In this document: positions 1-9,536 of the stretch, one piece after another
How the letters are laid out: each line of letters begins with the position of its first letter
How positions within the stretch are numbered: position 1 is the first letter of the stretch
NCBI GenBank assembly: GCA_028871815.1
Contig: JAGWMJ010000003.1
Coordinates: forward strand, 186,001 to 250,000
Source of the DNA: Armatimonadota bacterium
Lineage (GTDB): Bacteria > Armatimonadota > Chthonomonadetes > Chthonomonadales > Chthonomonadaceae
Direction of reading: 5' to 3'
Length of the DNA stretch: 64,000 nucleotides
Translations under genes and position numbers: made by a program
The notes under the pieces: model-generated
Databases searched by the model: none
The model's input: only the letters and a program-made list of their open reading frames with translations
What the model was told of the DNA's origin: nothing

Positions 1-1135
1 TGTAGATCAGGGGCCCGCGAAAGTCGTTCCAGGAACCCATAAACGCCATGATTGAAATGGCGGCGAGCGCCGGCTTGAGTTGTGGCATCAGAATTCGCCA
101 GAAGGTGGAGAACCACGAAGCCCCGTCAATCCGCGCGGCCTCCTCCAGCTCCACGGGCACCCCAAGGAAGAACTGCCGCAGCATGAAGATATAGAAGGCC
201 TGACCAAGGAAGGTTGGAGCCCACAATGGAGTAAGCGTATCCACCCAGCCAACATCGCGAAACAGCAGGAACAGCGGCATCATGGTAACCGCCGACGGTA
301 GCATCATTGTGGCCAGAAGTACTGTAAAAAGAACGTTCCTGCCCGGAAACCGCAACCTGGAAAACGCGAAGGCTACGAACGACGAAGAGAAGAGCGTACC
401 GAGAATTGAGAGGACCGAGACCAGCACGGTGTTTTCAAGAAAGACCAGACCATGATCGGTCTCTGGCGGGAGGAAGCGAAGCGCCTCCGGATAGTTGGAC
501 CAAACCGGCGCGGGATGCCGTATTTCGGTAAGCGCCGAATGCGGCAGCACCATCCGCTTCCCGGCGAGCGACTGCGGAGCGAGCACGAGTATGTTGACGG
601 TACCTGTATCGCTCTGGTGCAGTTCCGCCACACGAGCACGCACTCCGTTGATGGTGGTAAGCGCGAGTCCGACACGCGCGCGATCCACCCGAACTGTGGT
701 CTGCTGTGTGGGAATCCACACCGGCGGAAAGCGGCTCAGTTCCGAGTCTTCCTTGAGCGAAGTCGACACGAGCCACGCAAACGGAACGAGAAAGATAACG
801 CTTCCCGTCAATAGAACGAGGTGAATGGCCGTGCGGCGCCGCATATCGCGCAGTACGCCGGCATCGCGCTGCGGCAGGCGCCGTATCGCAAGGATCCATA
901 CGAGGCCGAACACAACGTCGGTGGTAATTACGAGTGCACCGACCCTCTGGCCGGCGCCGCCGCGGACGAGCGCAAAAGCGACGAGACCTATAATTGGAGC
1001 AATAAGGGCGGTAAGCCCAATCTGAGATCGCTGCTTGATACCGACCGCTGCGAAAACCAGAGCGCCCCAAACGGCGAAATAGAGCGCGACAACAATGCCG
1101 ATCCAATACCAGGGTGAGTGGAGGGCGTACGACAT
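1..1135 (-). CDS. Sugar ABC transporter permease, MalG-like (partial)
   Basis: Inner-membrane permease of a CUT1-type carbohydrate importer. The frame starts at ATG 1135 and is still open at base 1, so the C-terminus lies outside the window. The EAA loop that contacts the ATPase is visible near the left edge (EEAARIDGASWFSTFWRI, then LMPQLKPALA). It is preceded by membrane segments such as LLATMMLPSAVTMMPLFLLF. The N-terminus is unusual: about 85 residues with two or three extra hydrophobic segments (WYWIGIVVALYFAVWGALVF and others) precede the standard first segment (LVLLTGSVIFLVPFAWLVST). It starts 8 bases after the stop of the fused binding protein/permease gene, so the two are co-transcribed and form one transporter. 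No ATPase gene is seen; such importers often share one encoded elsewhere. Confidence 0.88.
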   Translation of the reverse strand, partial: MSYALHSPWYWIGIVVALYFAVWGALVFAAVGIKQRSQIGLTALIAPIIGLVAFALVRGGAGQRVGALVITTDVVFGLVWILAIRRLPQRDAGVLRDMRRRTAIHLVLLTGSVIFLVPFAWLVSTSLKEDSELSRFPPVWIPTQQTTVRVDRARVGLALTTINGVRARVAELHQSDTGTVNILVLAPQSLAGKRMVLPHSALTEIRHPAPVWSNYPEALRFLPPETDHGLVFLENTVLVSVLSILGTLFSSSFVAFAFSRLRFPGRNVLFTVLLATMMLPSAVTMMPLFLLFRDVGWVDTLTPLWAPTFLGQAFYIFMLRQFFLGVPVELEEAARIDGASWFSTFWRILMPQLKPALAAISIMAFMGSWNDFRGPLIY

Positions 1136-1143
1136 GGGTGCTG

Positions 1144-3612
1144 TTACTTCTTCTCTCCCTCGTAGTACACCCACAGCGGCGCCAGCTTTAGCTGGATCAG
1201 AGTGAGAACGAGGATGATAACGAACAGGATCCACGCGATTGCGGAAGCATAACCCATCTTGAAGTATTGAAATGCGTTCTTGAACAGGTAGATCACCGGC
1301 ATCAGCAGGCTGTCCACAGGACCGACCGAACTGCTCGGATCACCTCCGCTAAGCACGTAAACGCGGTCGAACTCCTGCAGGGCGCCGATCGTGCCCATAA
1401 CCAGGTTGAAGAGGATATACGGCGACAGCATTGGCACCGTCACGTGCACAAACTTGCGCCACCAGTTGGCTCCATCGAGGCTTGCTACTTCGTACAGGTG
1501 TTGGGGAATGCCCTGCAGCCCGGCCAACCATAGGATCATGCCGGAGCCGGCGCCCCACAGCCCCTGCAAAATCAGGCCCGGTTTCGCCCACTCCGGCACG
1601 TTGAACCAGCCTGGAGGCTTGAGACCAAACCAGTGGCCCAGCGTCAACTGCCAGGCGGCGTCCACCAGGCCGCGATTCGGGTCACCATTTAGGAGCCACC
1701 ACCAAAGCAAAGCGCTCGCAACCACCGGCACTATGGACGGCAAGTAGAAGCACGTCCGGTAGAAACTCATGCCCGACACCTTGGCGTTAAGCAACATAGC
1801 CACTGCCAGGCCGGTGGCGATACCTAAAGGTATGCCGATCGCCGCGATGTAGAGCACATTGTTCAAGGATGTGAGCAGGTAGTACCGGTCCTGCCCCAGC
1901 AGCTGCGTGTAGTTCTGCAGTCCGGCCCAGCGAGCGGGATGCAGCACATCGTAACTGCAAAAGCTCAGCGCAAGGCTGACTACGATCGGCCCGAGCGTCA
2001 GGCCGACCAGGCCCACGAGCCATGGCGCCGCGAAAAGATAGCCGGCGATAGCTTCCGCACGTGCCAGCCGGCGAAGCCGGGCAACGCGAACCCACACCGA
2101 TGCGATGCAATACAGAAGGATGGCGCCGCACAGTACCCAGAATGCGACGATGACAGGCCGGTGGATGCGCGGCAGCCGACGAACCGACCACGCCGCATCC
2201 AGCTCTCGCTGAACCACGGCAGCGCTTCGCGTGAGCGCCGCGCGCGGCGTCATTCCTGTAGTACGGTGATGGGTTGCGTTGTCAAATGCCCGGACCTGCT
2301 CGTCCCAAAGCCGCTGTCCCACAAAGGTCACCGGTCGGAATCGTGCATGCGGCAGCAGCTTCAGAAAGCCCTCCATGGCGGCTCGAAATCGCGGATTGGC
2401 CGGCATGTACTTCGCAAACACTGCAGCCGTCGCAAGGCGATTTGCCGACATGCCGGGCACAAACGCCCTCTGCTTGCTCCGGTTATAGGCCTGCTGAGCA
2501 CGGGCATCCACAAGCGCCGCCTGAGGACTGCACATCCACTGGATGAACTGCCACGCAAGACGCAGGTGCCGTGCCCCGCGCGGTATAGCGAATGAGTATC
2601 CGCCAGACCAGGTCACAAATCGGTCCGTATCGTGCTTGAAGCGGCCGGTCAGCGCGAGTCGCGCCGCCGGTACGGGCGCCGGCGCAACACCGAAATCCAG
2701 GTCCGGGCCGTATCGCGCGATGCTCTCGGCAACGCCGGAGTCATCCACCTTCATGGCTACCTGGCCCGTCAGAAACGGATCGAGTTCGTTCTCCTGAAAG
2801 CCGGACTGGAATGCACTCACCCGGTCAACGCCGCCCAGCGCGTCGTACATCTTGACCATATACTGCAGCGCGCCCACGTTTGCGGGTGACGCCAATGTAC
2901 ACGTTCGGCCGTCCGGTGAAAGGAACGATCCGTCATTCTCCCACGAGTAGAGATAGAGCCATGCATTGCCGTAGTTGGGAATGAAGCCGATACGCGTGTA
3001 GCCACCGTTTCCGTTGAACTGCGTCAGTTTCACCGCATCGGCGTACAGCTCGTCCCAAGTCTGCGGCGGGCGCGCGTGCCCCCGCGAATCCACGATTCCG
3101 GCCTGCCGGAAGAGGGTCTTGTTGAACAGTAGCGCCCGATCGTCCGTGGAAGTCGGTATGGCATAGACGCTGCTCTGATGCGTGAATGGATTCGTGAACG
3201 TTGCCTCACGCCAGCATGGAGCGTAGTAATCGGCTGGTCGCACCGCAAAGGGTCCACTATTTTCGTGCGCCAGAAACCCATCCAGTGGAGTGAAGGCGTC
3301 GCGGATGGCCCAATCTCCAATCGTGAAGCGGTCCTGCCGGATTACGTCGGGCGGCGTCCCGCCGACGATAGCGGTCATGAGCTTCTGGGGATTCATGCTG
3401 CCGGCGCCCATTGAGAGCACGCTGACGGCCACGCCGGGATGCATCTTTTCAAAGGCGTCTATTTCCGCCTCCAGCCCCTTCGTCTCGTCGCCGAACTCCA
3501 GTCCCCAGACCACAAGAGTCGTTTTGGGCTGCAAACGCCGGGCAGCACAACCGTTCAGGCCAAGAAACGTGCCGAGCGCCGCAATCAAAGCAGCAAGCTT
3601 GCGTGTAGTCAT
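1144..3612 (-). CDS. Fused sugar-binding lipoprotein and MalF-like permease
   Basis: An 822-residue fusion of two ABC-importer parts that are normally separate. Residues 1-25 are a lipoprotein signal (MTTRKLAALIAALGTFLGLN followed by the lipobox Cys). About 26-475 are an extracellular solute-binding domain of the CUT1 type (LVVWG start, GGTPPDVIRQD, ALLFNKTLFRQAG). A membrane anchor (IVAFWVLCGAILLYCIASVW) then leads into a six-helix MalF-like permease with an EAA motif (YEVASLDGANWWRKFVHVTV). The tethered domain would sit next to its own channel. The ATG at 3612 is chosen because the next one upstream (3654) adds 14 residues before the signal peptide and collides with the rpsT start. No clear ribosome-binding site is visible. 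The partner permease follows 8 bases downstream. Confidence 0.88.
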   Translation of the reverse strand: MTTRKLAALIAALGTFLGLNGCAARRLQPKTTLVVWGLEFGDETKGLEAEIDAFEKMHPGVAVSVLSMGAGSMNPQKLMTAIVGGTPPDVIRQDRFTIGDWAIRDAFTPLDGFLAHENSGPFAVRPADYYAPCWREATFTNPFTHQSSVYAIPTSTDDRALLFNKTLFRQAGIVDSRGHARPPQTWDELYADAVKLTQFNGNGGYTRIGFIPNYGNAWLYLYSWENDGSFLSPDGRTCTLASPANVGALQYMVKMYDALGGVDRVSAFQSGFQENELDPFLTGQVAMKVDDSGVAESIARYGPDLDFGVAPAPVPAARLALTGRFKHDTDRFVTWSGGYSFAIPRGARHLRLAWQFIQWMCSPQAALVDARAQQAYNRSKQRAFVPGMSANRLATAAVFAKYMPANPRFRAAMEGFLKLLPHARFRPVTFVGQRLWDEQVRAFDNATHHRTTGMTPRAALTRSAAVVQRELDAAWSVRRLPRIHRPVIVAFWVLCGAILLYCIASVWVRVARLRRLARAEAIAGYLFAAPWLVGLVGLTLGPIVVSLALSFCSYDVLHPARWAGLQNYTQLLGQDRYYLLTSLNNVLYIAAIGIPLGIATGLAVAMLLNAKVSGMSFYRTCFYLPSIVPVVASALLWWWLLNGDPNRGLVDAAWQLTLGHWFGLKPPGWFNVPEWAKPGLILQGLWGAGSGMILWLAGLQGIPQHLYEVASLDGANWWRKFVHVTVPMLSPYILFNLVMGTIGALQEFDRVYVLSGGDPSSSVGPVDSLLMPVIYLFKNAFQYFKMGYASAIAWILFVIILVLTLIQLKLAPLWVYYEGEKK

Positions 3613-3627
3613 TCGGCCGGGTATACT
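3599..3627 (+). promoter_or_regulatory. Putative rpsT promoter
   Basis: TTGCGT at 3599-3604 and TATACT at 3622-3627 are separated by 17 bases. The promoter overlaps the first codons of the divergent fused ABC gene and gives a leader of only about 20 bases before the rpsT start. AGGAGG at 3641-3646 is the matching ribosome-binding site. Confidence 0.55.
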
Positions 3628-3653
3628 GACCGGGCGAACAGGAGGTTTGAGCA

Positions 3654-3923
3654 TTGCCGAATATCAAGTCCGTCAAGAAGGATGTTGTTAAATCGCGTAA
3701 GAATCACTTGCGCAACATTGCTGCAAAATCGGCAATCAAAACATTCACAAAGAAGGCGCGCACGGCCATTCAAACCGAGCCCAGCGCCGAGTCGACGGCG
3801 CAAGCCGTCGCAACCGCATGCAAAGCCATTGATAAGACGGCGCAGCGTGGAATCATCCACAAGCGACAGGCAGCACGGCGCAAATCGCGCTTGATGCATC
3901 AGGCTTGGCTCGCCTCCCAGTAG
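3654..3923 (+). CDS. rpsT: 30S ribosomal protein S20
   Basis: 89-residue, highly basic primary-binding protein of the small subunit, which contacts 16S rRNA. The S20 pattern is clear: MPNIKSVKKDVVKSRKN at the start, SAIKTFTKKA, and a C-terminal segment with AIDKTAQRGIIHKRQAARRKSR. The start codon is TTG, set by a consensus AGGAGG seven bases upstream. A UUG start is also known for rpsT in Escherichia coli, where it contributes to autogenous control, so a similar weak start is plausible here. It is monocistronic in appearance: the divergent gene upstream is an ABC transporter and holA converges on it 44 bases downstream. Confidence 0.95.
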   Translation: MPNIKSVKKDVVKSRKNHLRNIAAKSAIKTFTKKARTAIQTEPSAESTAQAVATACKAIDKTAQRGIIHKRQAARRKSRLMHQAWLASQ

Positions 3924-3967
3924 GCGACGCCAGCGGGCTTGCCGGTGCGCTTTGAGCGGCACGCGTG

Positions 3968-5110
3968 TCATGTACGGCTCGCCGCGCGGCGGTCAAGTCG
4001 CGCTGGGCGCTGGCTAATTTGCATAACCAGCAACTCGAGATTCCGTGCCGGATTCAGACCGAACCGTGCGTGGGATTCAAGCACCCCACCCTTGTTCGCC
4101 AGGTCGCACTCCAAAGCGAGTTCCAGCGCTGAGCGGATATCCTCGGCGTTCCAAACGCGGGCCTGACTCCAGCACTGCTTCATGCGCCATCCCAGGCTGG
4201 TCACACGGCCATCCTCCGGTAGCTCTTGCAGCAGAGTTTCCGGGACGGAGGCCGCGTCTGCGCGAATCCCTTGCCCGGCGATGTGGACCGCCTGCCAGAT
4301 AAACCGCAACTGCCGGGCTATCAACGCTATAAGCCGTGCGGCAGCCGTTTGAGCCCGAGGCTCGAATGCCAGGGCTCCGTGCAGGAGGCGCATCGCGCGA
4401 TCGGTATCGCGAGCGCACACGGCATCGACAAACGCGAAACCCACATCTTCCGCTGCGGCTATCGTCACTGCATTCACGGCAACCTCGGTAACTACCGCGT
4501 CACCGGCCCAACTTGCCGCCTTGTCTGCCTCGTTACCGAGCGTCCAGAGATCGCGTCCCGTAAGCTCAACCAGGCGGTGGGCAGCGTCCTCGGTCATCGC
4601 CTGCCCCAAAGCATTGACACGGCGGATGCACCAGAGGGCCGCATCCTCCTCCGAAAGCGCGGGAAATTGTACAACCGCGCCAGCTTCGGCCACTGCGGCG
4701 TCCAGCGCAGGATGCACGCCTACCTTGCGGCGGCTTTCATCGTTTTGTGCCCTTACCAGAAGCAAGAGGCAGGCCGTCGGTGGTATTCGGCCTATCGCGG
4801 AAGCCAGAGTCGTGGCTTGCACGGCCTGGGTTCTGTCGCGCCACGTTTCCACCCCATGTACCACCACCAACCGCCGGCCGGTGCCCATCGGTGGCTGCAT
4901 CGCGGCCGATAAGATGGTCGCCGCGGTGTCGCGCTCCGCATCAAGGCGCTCATAGTCGAACTCCGGGAAGTCGGAATCCACGGTTTTCGCAGCCAGCGCC
5001 GGGGCGAGCGCCGCTTTGAGATACTCCTCCGGGCCCCAGGCCAGGATGATTCGTGGGCACTCCGGCTGCCACAATCGCTCAAAGTTGGCCGTACGCTGGT
5101 GCAGGTTCAC
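3968..5110 (-). CDS. holA: DNA polymerase III delta subunit
   Basis: 380 residues, the usual length for the clamp-loader delta subunit, which opens the beta clamp. Visible family features are the N-terminal region IILAWGPEEYLKAALAP, a degenerate AAA+ fold without a functional P-loop (RRLVVVHGVETW in the Walker B position), and the C-terminal collar domain with the LIALIARQLRFIWQA helix. The start ATG overlaps the stop of the upstream transglutaminase gene by four bases, so it is the last gene of the MoxR-DUF58-TgpA operon. It converges on rpsT. Pairing of holA with rpsT is common in bacteria and supports the call. Confidence 0.9.
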   Translation of the reverse strand: MNLHQRTANFERLWQPECPRIILAWGPEEYLKAALAPALAAKTVDSDFPEFDYERLDAERDTAATILSAAMQPPMGTGRRLVVVHGVETWRDRTQAVQATTLASAIGRIPPTACLLLLVRAQNDESRRKVGVHPALDAAVAEAGAVVQFPALSEEDAALWCIRRVNALGQAMTEDAAHRLVELTGRDLWTLGNEADKAASWAGDAVVTEVAVNAVTIAAAEDVGFAFVDAVCARDTDRAMRLLHGALAFEPRAQTAAARLIALIARQLRFIWQAVHIAGQGIRADAASVPETLLQELPEDGRVTSLGWRMKQCWSQARVWNAEDIRSALELALECDLANKGGVLESHARFGLNPARNLELLVMQISQRPARLDRRAASRT

Positions 5111-7344
5111 GCCTGCGGCGCCTCCTGCGCTTCGTGCATCTCCCTGCGAATTGCCGGCATCGCAGTTCGCAGTAGGCGATATGCCTTGTCCGCGCTCGCC
5201 ACGTCCTGGGCGTCTGCCACCTCATTCGAATACCGGTAGTGCGAACAGAGTTGTGTGAGCCGGAGAAACGCTGTGCGCGCGTCGATGTGATTGTCGCCAA
5301 TTCTAGCGGCCACAACGTCACCCCACTCATCCGGCGTAAGGGACTCCGGTCGCTTTATCCGACAGGTTGCCAAGAGATCGCACGTGGCGCCGTACCAGAC
5401 CAGTATCTGCCGGTTTGAAGCCGGTGCGTGCCACGCCCGGGCGCTCGCCACCCTGCTGAGACGATTGCGTGCTTCGGTCACCGCAACGATCCCCAACAAG
5501 GCGATGATGGCGGCGCCGGCGAAAATCGGCAGCGGGCCATGCGACACGAGCCAGCGCAAAAACGGTTCCCGCCGACCATTCGAACCGGCGGCGCTGCCAT
5601 GCGCCAGCGCCGCCCCTGCCGTCGCATCAAATGGCACCCAGCCAACGTGCGGAAAGTAGACCTCCGTCCAGAGGTGCTTGTCTTTCTCGCGCACCACGTA
5701 GTAGCCACGTGGGTCGTGCGTGCCGGGAAGAAATCCGGATGCTACGCGCGCCGGTATACCGGCGTACCGGCACAACATCGTGAGGGCCGCGGCGAAACTG
5801 TCGCAATACCCTTCGCGGCTTTGAAACAGAAAATATGCCGCTACATTTACGTTGCGCGGCGCTGCCGGGGTCGACAAGTTGTATTTGCAGCTGCTTGAAA
5901 CGTAGTGCTGCAGGGCCATGACCTTGTCGTATTCATTGCTGATGCCAGCTACCGTCTGGCTTGCCACGGCTTGCAGTCGGGCATCGCCGGCTGGGTCTGT
6001 TGTTTGTGTCTGAAGGTAGAAGTTGGCAACCTCCGGCGGATACGCCGGTGCGGCGCCCACGCTCCGCAGAATCGCTGGATCACTATCCGGCACGCGTGAG
6101 AGCACGTATAACACTGCGTCGACGCCGAGCGCCGTGGAGGGCTCGAGTCCTTCACTCTGGTTATATGTGACGCCGCCCATCACGCCCCGGACCTGCAGTA
6201 TGGTGCCCGCGCCGTAGATCTGATTGAACGATCCGTTCACGATATGCACAAACTGCCCGGCGAAGACCGCATTCCGGCGTGAGCGCGCATCCGGGTCCGT
6301 GGGATTGGATGGAGTGGTAAACACGTTGGCCGACGACCCGGCGTCGACCTCGTCCGGTCGTGGCCCGCTAACCGGGCCGGGCGGAGTAATCGCACCACCC
6401 GGGCTGGCCGATAGGGGAATCGCCGCTTGCCCCACATTGTTGGTAAAACTGTGGCCGCTGAACTGATCGAACGTGGCGCCGCGCCAATAGTACGGCTTGC
6501 CTGAGGTTACTTCCATAAGCGGCTGGTCGCTGGAGGTTACCGGACCATCGTCGATGTTCACGGAGAACTGTTCGCCAACACTTACGTCGGGTACCAGCTT
6601 GCGCAGCGGCTTCGGTGCGTTTCGGGCAATGTCGCGCATCGCCGCCGGGAGCGCAAGCGCCTGGCCGACCACTTCCACGGGCGCCTGCAGCACGGACGCC
6701 ACAGCAAACCCCGCAACAACACAGACGAGTACCAGCTGGGCCTGCCCGCCGAAACGCATCGCATGCGTCTCGAGGGCAGCGCCGGACTTGACCGCGCGCT
6801 GGGTTCGCAGGAAGTTCTCGTGCACCAGCATTACGGTGGAGCCGATGATAAACACAAAGAACGCATACTGCACCGGCACGTCGGCCGTTGCCGTACTTAC
6901 CAGCGAGAGCATCGTCAACGACGGTACGCAGGAAAAGAGCACCCACTCGTCTGTGGTCAGCGTAAAGCTGTGCAAAACGCCAAGCCAGAGAAAGACCAGT
7001 TGTAACAACCGTCCTCGATCATCCGAGGCGCCGAACGGGGCGAATGCCGAGTCCGAGTGGGCACCGCTAAGCGTGAGATATATATAAAACCACACGGCAA
7101 TTGCAGCGTAAGTTGGATACGGTCCAACCGCTATTCTTAGGCGGCGCATCGTGAAGCTCAGGCTGTAGCCGAGTACCGCCAGTCCGCTGGTAAGCAGCAG
7201 GAATGAGGTATCCGCCAGGCCGTAGTTCACGGCATAGATGCCCGCAAGTGTTACGGAGAGCCCGCCGAGGTACATTGCCGGCGCCGGTAGTCGCTCGGCT
7301 GGTTCCGCATCCGGCAGCCGGTCCGGCTGCAGCCGATCAGCCAT
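5107..7344 (-). CDS. TgpA-like transglutaminase membrane protein
   Basis: About 745 residues. An N-terminal block of six to eight hydrophobic segments (DUF3488/TgpA type) is followed by a long periplasmic region with a transglutaminase-like core. The catalytic Cys lies in REGYCDSFAAALTMLCRYAG, the His in HLWTEVYFP and the Asp in WVPFDATAG. After a last membrane helix (LPIFAGAAIIALLGIVAVT) there is a DUF4129-type cytoplasmic tail. The chosen ATG at 7344 overlaps the DUF58 stop by eight bases; a longer frame to 7404 would run well into that gene. The trio MoxR, DUF58 and TgpA is a widespread conserved operon thought to act in envelope protein maturation; its substrate is unknown. Confidence 0.88.
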   Translation of the reverse strand: MADRLQPDRLPDAEPAERLPAPAMYLGGLSVTLAGIYAVNYGLADTSFLLLTSGLAVLGYSLSFTMRRLRIAVGPYPTYAAIAVWFYIYLTLSGAHSDSAFAPFGASDDRGRLLQLVFLWLGVLHSFTLTTDEWVLFSCVPSLTMLSLVSTATADVPVQYAFFVFIIGSTVMLVHENFLRTQRAVKSGAALETHAMRFGGQAQLVLVCVVAGFAVASVLQAPVEVVGQALALPAAMRDIARNAPKPLRKLVPDVSVGEQFSVNIDDGPVTSSDQPLMEVTSGKPYYWRGATFDQFSGHSFTNNVGQAAIPLSASPGGAITPPGPVSGPRPDEVDAGSSANVFTTPSNPTDPDARSRRNAVFAGQFVHIVNGSFNQIYGAGTILQVRGVMGGVTYNQSEGLEPSTALGVDAVLYVLSRVPDSDPAILRSVGAAPAYPPEVANFYLQTQTTDPAGDARLQAVASQTVAGISNEYDKVMALQHYVSSSCKYNLSTPAAPRNVNVAAYFLFQSREGYCDSFAAALTMLCRYAGIPARVASGFLPGTHDPRGYYVVREKDKHLWTEVYFPHVGWVPFDATAGAALAHGSAAGSNGRREPFLRWLVSHGPLPIFAGAAIIALLGIVAVTEARNRLSRVASARAWHAPASNRQILVWYGATCDLLATCRIKRPESLTPDEWGDVVAARIGDNHIDARTAFLRLTQLCSHYRYSNEVADAQDVASADKAYRLLRTAMPAIRREMHEAQEAPQA

Positions 7345-8578
7345 ATATGCCTCTCGTAACGGCTGCCTCGGGCTGCAGCATGCCCTCCGGACGGAACTCC
7401 ACACGCCAGGCAGGCAGGCGGGCCGCCGTCAGTCGATCCAGGCCCTTCGCAACGGTTCGCGCCTCGCTCTTGTCGTCGGCAATCTGCACAAGCATCGCTC
7501 CGACCGCGGCGCCACCCTCCAGCACATGGCGGAGAGAATCCGTGAGTTCCTCGCCGGCCTCCGTACTAACGGCAATGAGCGCCGCTCCACGAAACAGCAG
7601 ATCCCGATGCGCGCCAATGGCGGCTGAGACGCTTGAACCGGCGTCACGCTTTACCTCAGCGAGCCGCCGAAGGATGGCGTATAATCGGCCCGGCGCGAGC
7701 GACGGGACGGCAGGCATGTTCTCCGTCTCCGTATCTGTGGGCTCACCCGGACACAGGAGCGCCACGCCGGCGCCACGCTCGATCGCGGCTTTGGCAAGAC
7801 TCGCGGCAAGTACCACAGCCGCTTCAAATGGGGCATCAGCGTCGCCGTCAGCAGCGCCGGAGTTATCGAGCGCGATCACAACGCTCATCGACTGAACTTC
7901 ATCGAACTCAATCACCGCCAGGTTACCCGTGCGTGCGGTCTGCCCCCAATGAACCCGCCGCAGCGAATCCCCAGGCGCCCACGGACGCACACCGGCCATC
8001 TCGACGCTGGTTCCGGTTAGCGCCTCGTTCGTGAACTCTTCCCAACCGAAACGTCCACCACCCAGCCATGGCGCAATCATCGGCCTTGGCCTTGGTAGCA
8101 CCACCACGCGACCGTCCAGCACCAGCCGGCGTCGGTAGGTGAAAATGCCAAGCGGGTCGGTGGCGGCTACGTCGACATGGCGCAGGGCAAATACGCCGCG
8201 CCGAGTGTATTGAACCGACAGGAATATCCGAGTGGACGACTGCGGTCCAACATTGAAGAGTGAGGGCTCCGACTCTGTAGCCACAATCGCAGTAGGCAGC
8301 ACTTCTGCGATCGATATGAAGTACCGCGGTAAACGCGTTGGATTGGTGATGAGGTAACCGAGCTCGCCGCAGTCCCCAGCCCACGCTTCCGCGGATAACG
8401 ACCTCTGCACGACCAGCCCGCGTAAAGCCAGCCAGCCCATGGCCCACGAAACTGCAGGCAGCGCCATGAGCAGCGCAGCCATATAATAGAGCTGCAGTGC
8501 GTTGACCTCACTGGCTACCAGAATCAGGCACACGGCGCCAAGCCCAAGCGTGATCCGCTTGAATGTCTGCATGGTCAC
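7337..8578 (-). CDS. DUF58 domain protein
   Basis: 413 residues. Two N-terminal hydrophobic segments (LGLGAVCLILVASEV and LYYMAALLMALPAVSWAMGW) are followed by the DUF58 domain. Its signature is VRPWAPGDSLRRVHWGQTAR, and then a vWA-like segment MSVVIALDNSG that retains an Asp. These proteins are encoded with MoxR ATPases and transglutaminase-like membrane proteins. They are presumed to be the substrate or adaptor of MoxR. The start used is GTG 8578, seven bases after the moxR stop; ATG 8572 two codons later is equally possible because no good ribosome-binding site separates them. Confidence 0.87.
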   Translation of the reverse strand: MTMQTFKRITLGLGAVCLILVASEVNALQLYYMAALLMALPAVSWAMGWLALRGLVVQRSLSAEAWAGDCGELGYLITNPTRLPRYFISIAEVLPTAIVATESEPSLFNVGPQSSTRIFLSVQYTRRGVFALRHVDVAATDPLGIFTYRRRLVLDGRVVVLPRPRPMIAPWLGGGRFGWEEFTNEALTGTSVEMAGVRPWAPGDSLRRVHWGQTARTGNLAVIEFDEVQSMSVVIALDNSGAADGDADAPFEAAVVLAASLAKAAIERGAGVALLCPGEPTDTETENMPAVPSLAPGRLYAILRRLAEVKRDAGSSVSAAIGAHRDLLFRGAALIAVSTEAGEELTDSLRHVLEGGAAVGAMLVQIADDKSEARTVAKGLDRLTAARLPAWRVEFRPEGMLQPEAAVTRGIYG

Positions 8579-8585
8579 GCGAACT

Positions 8586-9536
8586 TCACGCCGCCCCGAC
8601 CGGCACAGTTTGCTGCTCCAGCGCCGCCATAACGCAGCTCTCCTGGGTCGCTCCGCGAATCCGGCCCTCCGGACGCAGGATCAGCCTGTGGGCCAGCACA
8701 GGCACAGCAAGCGCCTTTACGTCGTCCGGCTTTACATAGTTGCGCCCGCTGATCGCTGCTCGAGCCTGCGCTGCATGCATCAGGTGCAATGAACCTCTCG
8801 GACTGACACCCAGCGCTACTGCATCCATGTTCCGAGTGGCATCAACCACGTCGAGCATGTACGAGCGCACGTCCGGATCGACATAAACCGCCTGAACGGC
8901 AGCCTGCATCGCCGCCAGTTCGTCGACGGGCACGGCACTCTCGATGTTCTCCGCCGGCGCTGTGGTCTGGTTGAGATCCAGGATCTCCTGCTCCGCCTTG
9001 CGATCCGGATACCCGATCCGTATCCGTGCTGAGAAGCGATCCAGTTGTGCCTCCGGCAGAGCAAACGTTCCAGTGACATCCACGGTATTCTGCGTCGCAA
9101 TTACGAAAAACGGGCGCGGTAAGGCGTGACTGCTGCCTTCGATCGACACTTGCCGCTCCTCCATGCACTCGAGCAGCGCAGACTGAACCTTGGGAGTGGT
9201 GCGGTTGATCTCATCGGCAAGAACGATGTTGGCGTACACTGGACCGCGCCGGACTTCGAATTCACCACTCTTCTGGTTGTAGAAGGTCATTCCGGTAATC
9301 TCGCTCGGCAGCATATCCGGTGTGAACTGGATGCGCTTGAACGAGAGGCCCAGTGATCGCGCAAGCGCCTTCGCCAGCGTGGTTTTACCGACGCCCGGAA
9401 TATCCTCAATCAACAGGTGCCCGTTACTGAGGAGAATGGCAAGCGCCATCTCTACCGTACTGGTCTTGCCCTTTATCGCCGCCTCAACCGCATGTACAAC
9501 CTGGCCAGCCTTCTCGGCAACATCTTTGTAATCCAC
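8586..9536 (-). CDS. MoxR family AAA+ ATPase
   Basis: 316 residues, typical of MoxR chaperone ATPases. Walker A is DIPGVGKTTLAKALA (about residues 43-57). Walker B is IVLADEINRTTPKVQSALLE. Sensor 1 is PFFVIATQNTV and the arginine finger region is EAQLDRFSARIRIGYPDR. Start is GTG 9536 behind GAGGGG. It is the first gene of the operon that continues with DUF58, TgpA and holA. Family members assemble or activate vWA-containing partners; the DUF58 protein downstream is the obvious candidate. Confidence 0.92.
   Translation of the reverse strand: MDYKDVAEKAGQVVHAVEAAIKGKTSTVEMALAILLSNGHLLIEDIPGVGKTTLAKALARSLGLSFKRIQFTPDMLPSEITGMTFYNQKSGEFEVRRGPVYANIVLADEINRTTPKVQSALLECMEERQVSIEGSSHALPRPFFVIATQNTVDVTGTFALPEAQLDRFSARIRIGYPDRKAEQEILDLNQTTAPAENIESAVPVDELAAMQAAVQAVYVDPDVRSYMLDVVDATRNMDAVALGVSPRGSLHLMHAAQARAAISGRNYVKPDDVKALAVPVLAHRLILRPEGRIRGATQESCVMAALEQQTVPVGAA

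Noticed and set aside
435-1106. 223-aa minus frame over the MalG-like permease
   Set aside because: Wrong frame: the correct one starts at 1135, shows the EAA loop and runs off the window.
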